64,000 nt of DNA from contig CP099840.1 in NCBI GenBank assembly GCA_030062745.1, forward strand, positions 37,637,101-37,701,100. Direction: 5' to 3'. The first letter of the stretch is position 1, and each line of letters begins with the position of its first letter. The translations under genes were made by a program, and so were the position numbers. Source of the stretch: Capitulum mitella (taxonomy: Eukaryota; Arthropoda; Thecostraca; Pollicipedomorpha; Pollicipedidae). The notes below the pieces were generated by a model that made no database searches, was not told the origin of the DNA, and was given only the letters and a program-made list of their open reading frames with translations. Of the stretch, positions 61,261 to 64,000 are shown one piece after another.

Positions 61261-61800
61261 AAGGAACCATTCAGAGAGCGAGTCATGACTCCTCGGATCA
61301 GATCGCTAGCCGGATGTCTAACCAAATGGCGGCCAAAGGCTGGCTGGGACAATCTTTCCATGGTGAGGCGCTGACCCAGCCAAGGCGGTTCAATGCAGCA
61401 ATCCAGTGCTGAGAGTTTGGGAACGATCCACATACTTCAAAAGGTCAGGAATATCACAGCAGCCAAAACTCGCACATCCTTATTCTTTTTGTACGAGACG
61501 TTAATAGTTCTGCGTAATTTCGCAACTGGTGACTTTTTCCTATTGGTCGTCGCTCTTTCCAGCACAGTCAGGTTTTGTTCTCCCAATATAGACATGAGCA
61601 TTCGGTCATTCAGTCAGCTCTTTCAATGGAAACTGCGTTGGCCTGCCTTGGAAGCGCCAGAAAAATCATTTTCAACCGCACCCTTTGAATGCTGCGAAAC
61701 GCGCATTGACCTTTCTTTCAGCCAGGGCAGAACACGCCGCACAAGCCCCTGAACACACGGGCTTCTCTGGCCCGGCGTAGCACGTCGGCACCATTCACCG
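61261..61800. other. Gene-free stretch
   Basis: Mixed sequence; no recognisable feature. Confidence 0.5.
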
Positions 61801-63330
61801 TCCTGGCGGTGCCATTCAGGCCACTGACGCCGCCCGAGCGTTGCGTGCCTCGGCTGGCTCCGCGCGCGGCGTCCGGCGGTGCCGCAGGTGAGGAGCACGC
61901 CAGGGCGCCGGCGGCCGCGCGTGGAGCGGGCGGCGCCGCGCTGGCACCGCGCCAGCCGCGCCTGGTGCCGGCCACCCGGCCGCCTCCCGCGTGCTAATGT
62001 AAAGCCGCGCCAAAGACGAGCATGAAAAATGTGTTGAGCAGGCCTCGGCGGTGCAATAATTCACGGGCCGTGCCGGGGTTGAGTTTCGGCAGCTGCGGAG
62101 GCGGCGGCGGCCGCTCCTAGTGCCGGTGACGGACGAGGCGTCTCCGACGGTAGCGGCGGACGGTCGCCGGCGGCAGCCGTCGTCACGGTCAGGTGGTCAT
62201 GGCGGGGAGGCGGACGGGGGGGGAGGGGAGCGCGTGCGACCGCCGCCGTCTGGAGAGCCGCCGGCTGGGCGTTATTGCCGGCGGCCGCGGCGCCGCGTTG
62301 AATAACTCGCCGCCCTCCCGCGCACGGAACGTGAATAGTGGGCATTCCTGCGTCCGGCGGGGGCGGTCGGCACCGGGTGAACTGCGACCGCCAGGGCGGG
62401 TCTGCGGCGGCTCTGCAGGCCGGCGGTCGGCCGAATGATCGGTGGCCGCTCCCGCCGCGGCTAAACGGCCTGTTTGTGCGAGTGTTTGCACGTTTTAAGC
62501 GGCCGGCCGGTGAATAATGCATGGCGATTAGCCGACCAGCGGCCCGGAACCGGCGCCGTCCGACGTTGTGCAGCGTCACCGCGCCGCGGACGGAGCCGGC
62601 CAACGGCGGCGCTCCCGGCCGGCGGGCTGCCGAGCGTGCTCGCGCTCCGCCGGGAACGCCGTTATCGGCGGCACAGCATCTTCCAAGGACTTGATCGTAA
62701 CAAGCTGATCCTGTTAAAGCGTTGTTAGCCTCGAGAATCGATCAGAAAGGCCAGCTGGCCGCAGTCCGGGCAGAGCCGGGTTCGGTAACCGGGGGTGCTC
62801 GGGGAGATTCGCTGTTGGCTGCGGCTACCCTCAGAGGCGAGGGCCTCCTGATTGCCCGGGCTGCCGCTCGCACTGCCGTCAGCCGGCCCCGAACGCCCCC
62901 CGGTTGGCAGCGTATGAAGCACGGCGCGTCCGTCCAGCTGCCGCAGCCCGCAGCGTTCCCAGCTAAACTGTGACGCCACTCCGTTAGGGCCGGCGGCGTC
63001 CGCTGGTAACAGCGTCTCAGGGAGGAGCAGTCGAGAGGGACGCGCGGAGAGACCGACGCGGGCGAGAGACAGGCACGGACCTTGGCCAGCACAATCACGC
63101 AGTTACGGTGACGACGAAGGAGGCGTCCGGTTATTTGGCTGTCCTGCTGATCGACTGCTGCGATCGTTTTAGCGTCGCGGCCGCCCACAGTTTCCGTATG
63201 ACGAAACAGTGCTCGCCGGCGGCGCAGGCCGCTCGTTATGCGGGACCTCGGAGTTGCCGGAGGAGCGACCGGCTGGAAGAGAACAGAGCGGCAGGAAACA
63301 GGGCGGCAGGGAGTAAGGCGACTGGCCACC
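61801..63330. other. GC-rich, CpG-dense blocks
   Basis: Blocks at about 61,810-62,680 and 62,740-63,300. The first contains tgaataatgcatg (62,511-62,523), identical to 30,509-30,521 in another GC block, plus a gattagcc core. The long minus-strand frames (62,061-62,603 and 62,742-63,419) are opposed by plus-strand frames and have no domain I recognise. Confidence 0.5.
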
Positions 63331-64000
63331 AGACAGCACAGAGGCCAGCGCGTAAAGAACAAAACAAACGCAATAAAAGAGAACGCCTGGTCAGTAGAAA
63401 GCGGAGGAGCAGAGAACAAAATGGCTGGCCAGCAGACAACGGCACGACAGAAAGCAGAGGGAGGGATGCAGATTGACTGGCGTGGTAATAGTTTGCAGGC
63501 TATAATGAGGTTATTACAAAATTTGCAGTCATTGCAACAACACCCACTTCACTAATATCACGTTGGAGTTTCCAAAAGATTCGTTGCGGCGTAAAGTCGG
63601 CTTCTATGCTCCTTTCTCCTTCTCTCTTTCCCGTTCTCTTTCTCTCTCTCTCTCACTCTCTCCATCTCTATCTATTTTCCTCTCTCTTTTTCCATTCATA
63701 TTTGCTATCTCTCGGATGAAATGAGCGGAGGAATGCCATATGGTTTCCAGAGCAAGCAATCAAGTTGATTATGATTGCTTAATGAAAACTCTGACGGAAA
63801 CCACCGACATATCTCATTCCCGTCGCTACTGAAAAGTTTCCCGAGTTTAATTTCAGTTTCCACTAAGTTCACCAAGACCAACTGGGAATTTAAAGCTTTG
63901 CTCCTTGCTGTATATCCCATGGCCTACCTTCGGAACTAGGCGTTGAAGAAGTGTTATAAAGGCGGCTGCTTCACCTTCTCCCATTGCACATTCTGGAGAC
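63331..64000. other. Gene-free end of window with CT-rich tract
   Basis: Purine-leaning sequence to about 63,460, then mixed sequence. A CT-rich tract occupies about 63,605-63,692. No gene is recognised up to the window end. Confidence 0.55.

Overview
This window reads as intergenic DNA from an animal (metazoan) nuclear genome. I found no host protein-coding gene, rRNA, canonical tRNA or spliced exon series that I can support. The open frames longer than about 100 codons lie almost all in GC-rich or low-complexity DNA, overlap each other on opposite strands, and show no domain I recognise. The evidence for an animal is a Penelope-like retroelement, hAT-type non-autonomous transposons with 8-bp target duplications, many microsatellites, and GC-rich blocks in which CpG is plentiful. 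An arthropod with fairly GC-rich DNA, such as a barnacle or other crustacean, would fit, but that is a guess.

Layout: (1) 1-4,760 is unremarkable sequence followed by three GC-rich blocks, one holding a perfect 19-bp-arm hairpin. (2) 4,747-6,210 has a degenerate 28-bp minisatellite abutting a foldback-type inverted-repeat element, whose loop carries seven back-to-back 23-bp units. (3) 6.2-32 kb is gene-free, with GC-rich blocks every 1-4 kb, GA- or CT-rich tracts, and 20-bp and 30-bp minisatellites. (4) 32.3-33.3 kb holds a 278-bp hAT-like MITE and a 43-bp pair of hAT-like termini. (5) 34-50.7 kb is dense in GC-rich blocks, with 27-, 26/27- and 22-bp minisatellites and a (CCCGT)n tract. (6) 50,829-52,855 is a nested structure: a hAT-like element with an 8-bp target duplication, split at a (TA)n tract by a Penelope-like element with reverse transcriptase, GIY-YIG nuclease and a >99% identical inverted repeat pair. 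(7) 53-64 kb has another MITE (56,778-57,049), a long degenerate 12-bp array (60.5-61.3 kb) and more GC-rich blocks.

The two strongest observations are the Penelope-in-hAT nest at 51-53 kb and the foldback element at 5.2-6.2 kb. The recurring 'GC-rich block plus about 100-200 nt GA-rich tract' architecture, with homeodomain-type AT cores inside GC blocks, may point to a regulatory landscape, but this cannot be proved from sequence alone.
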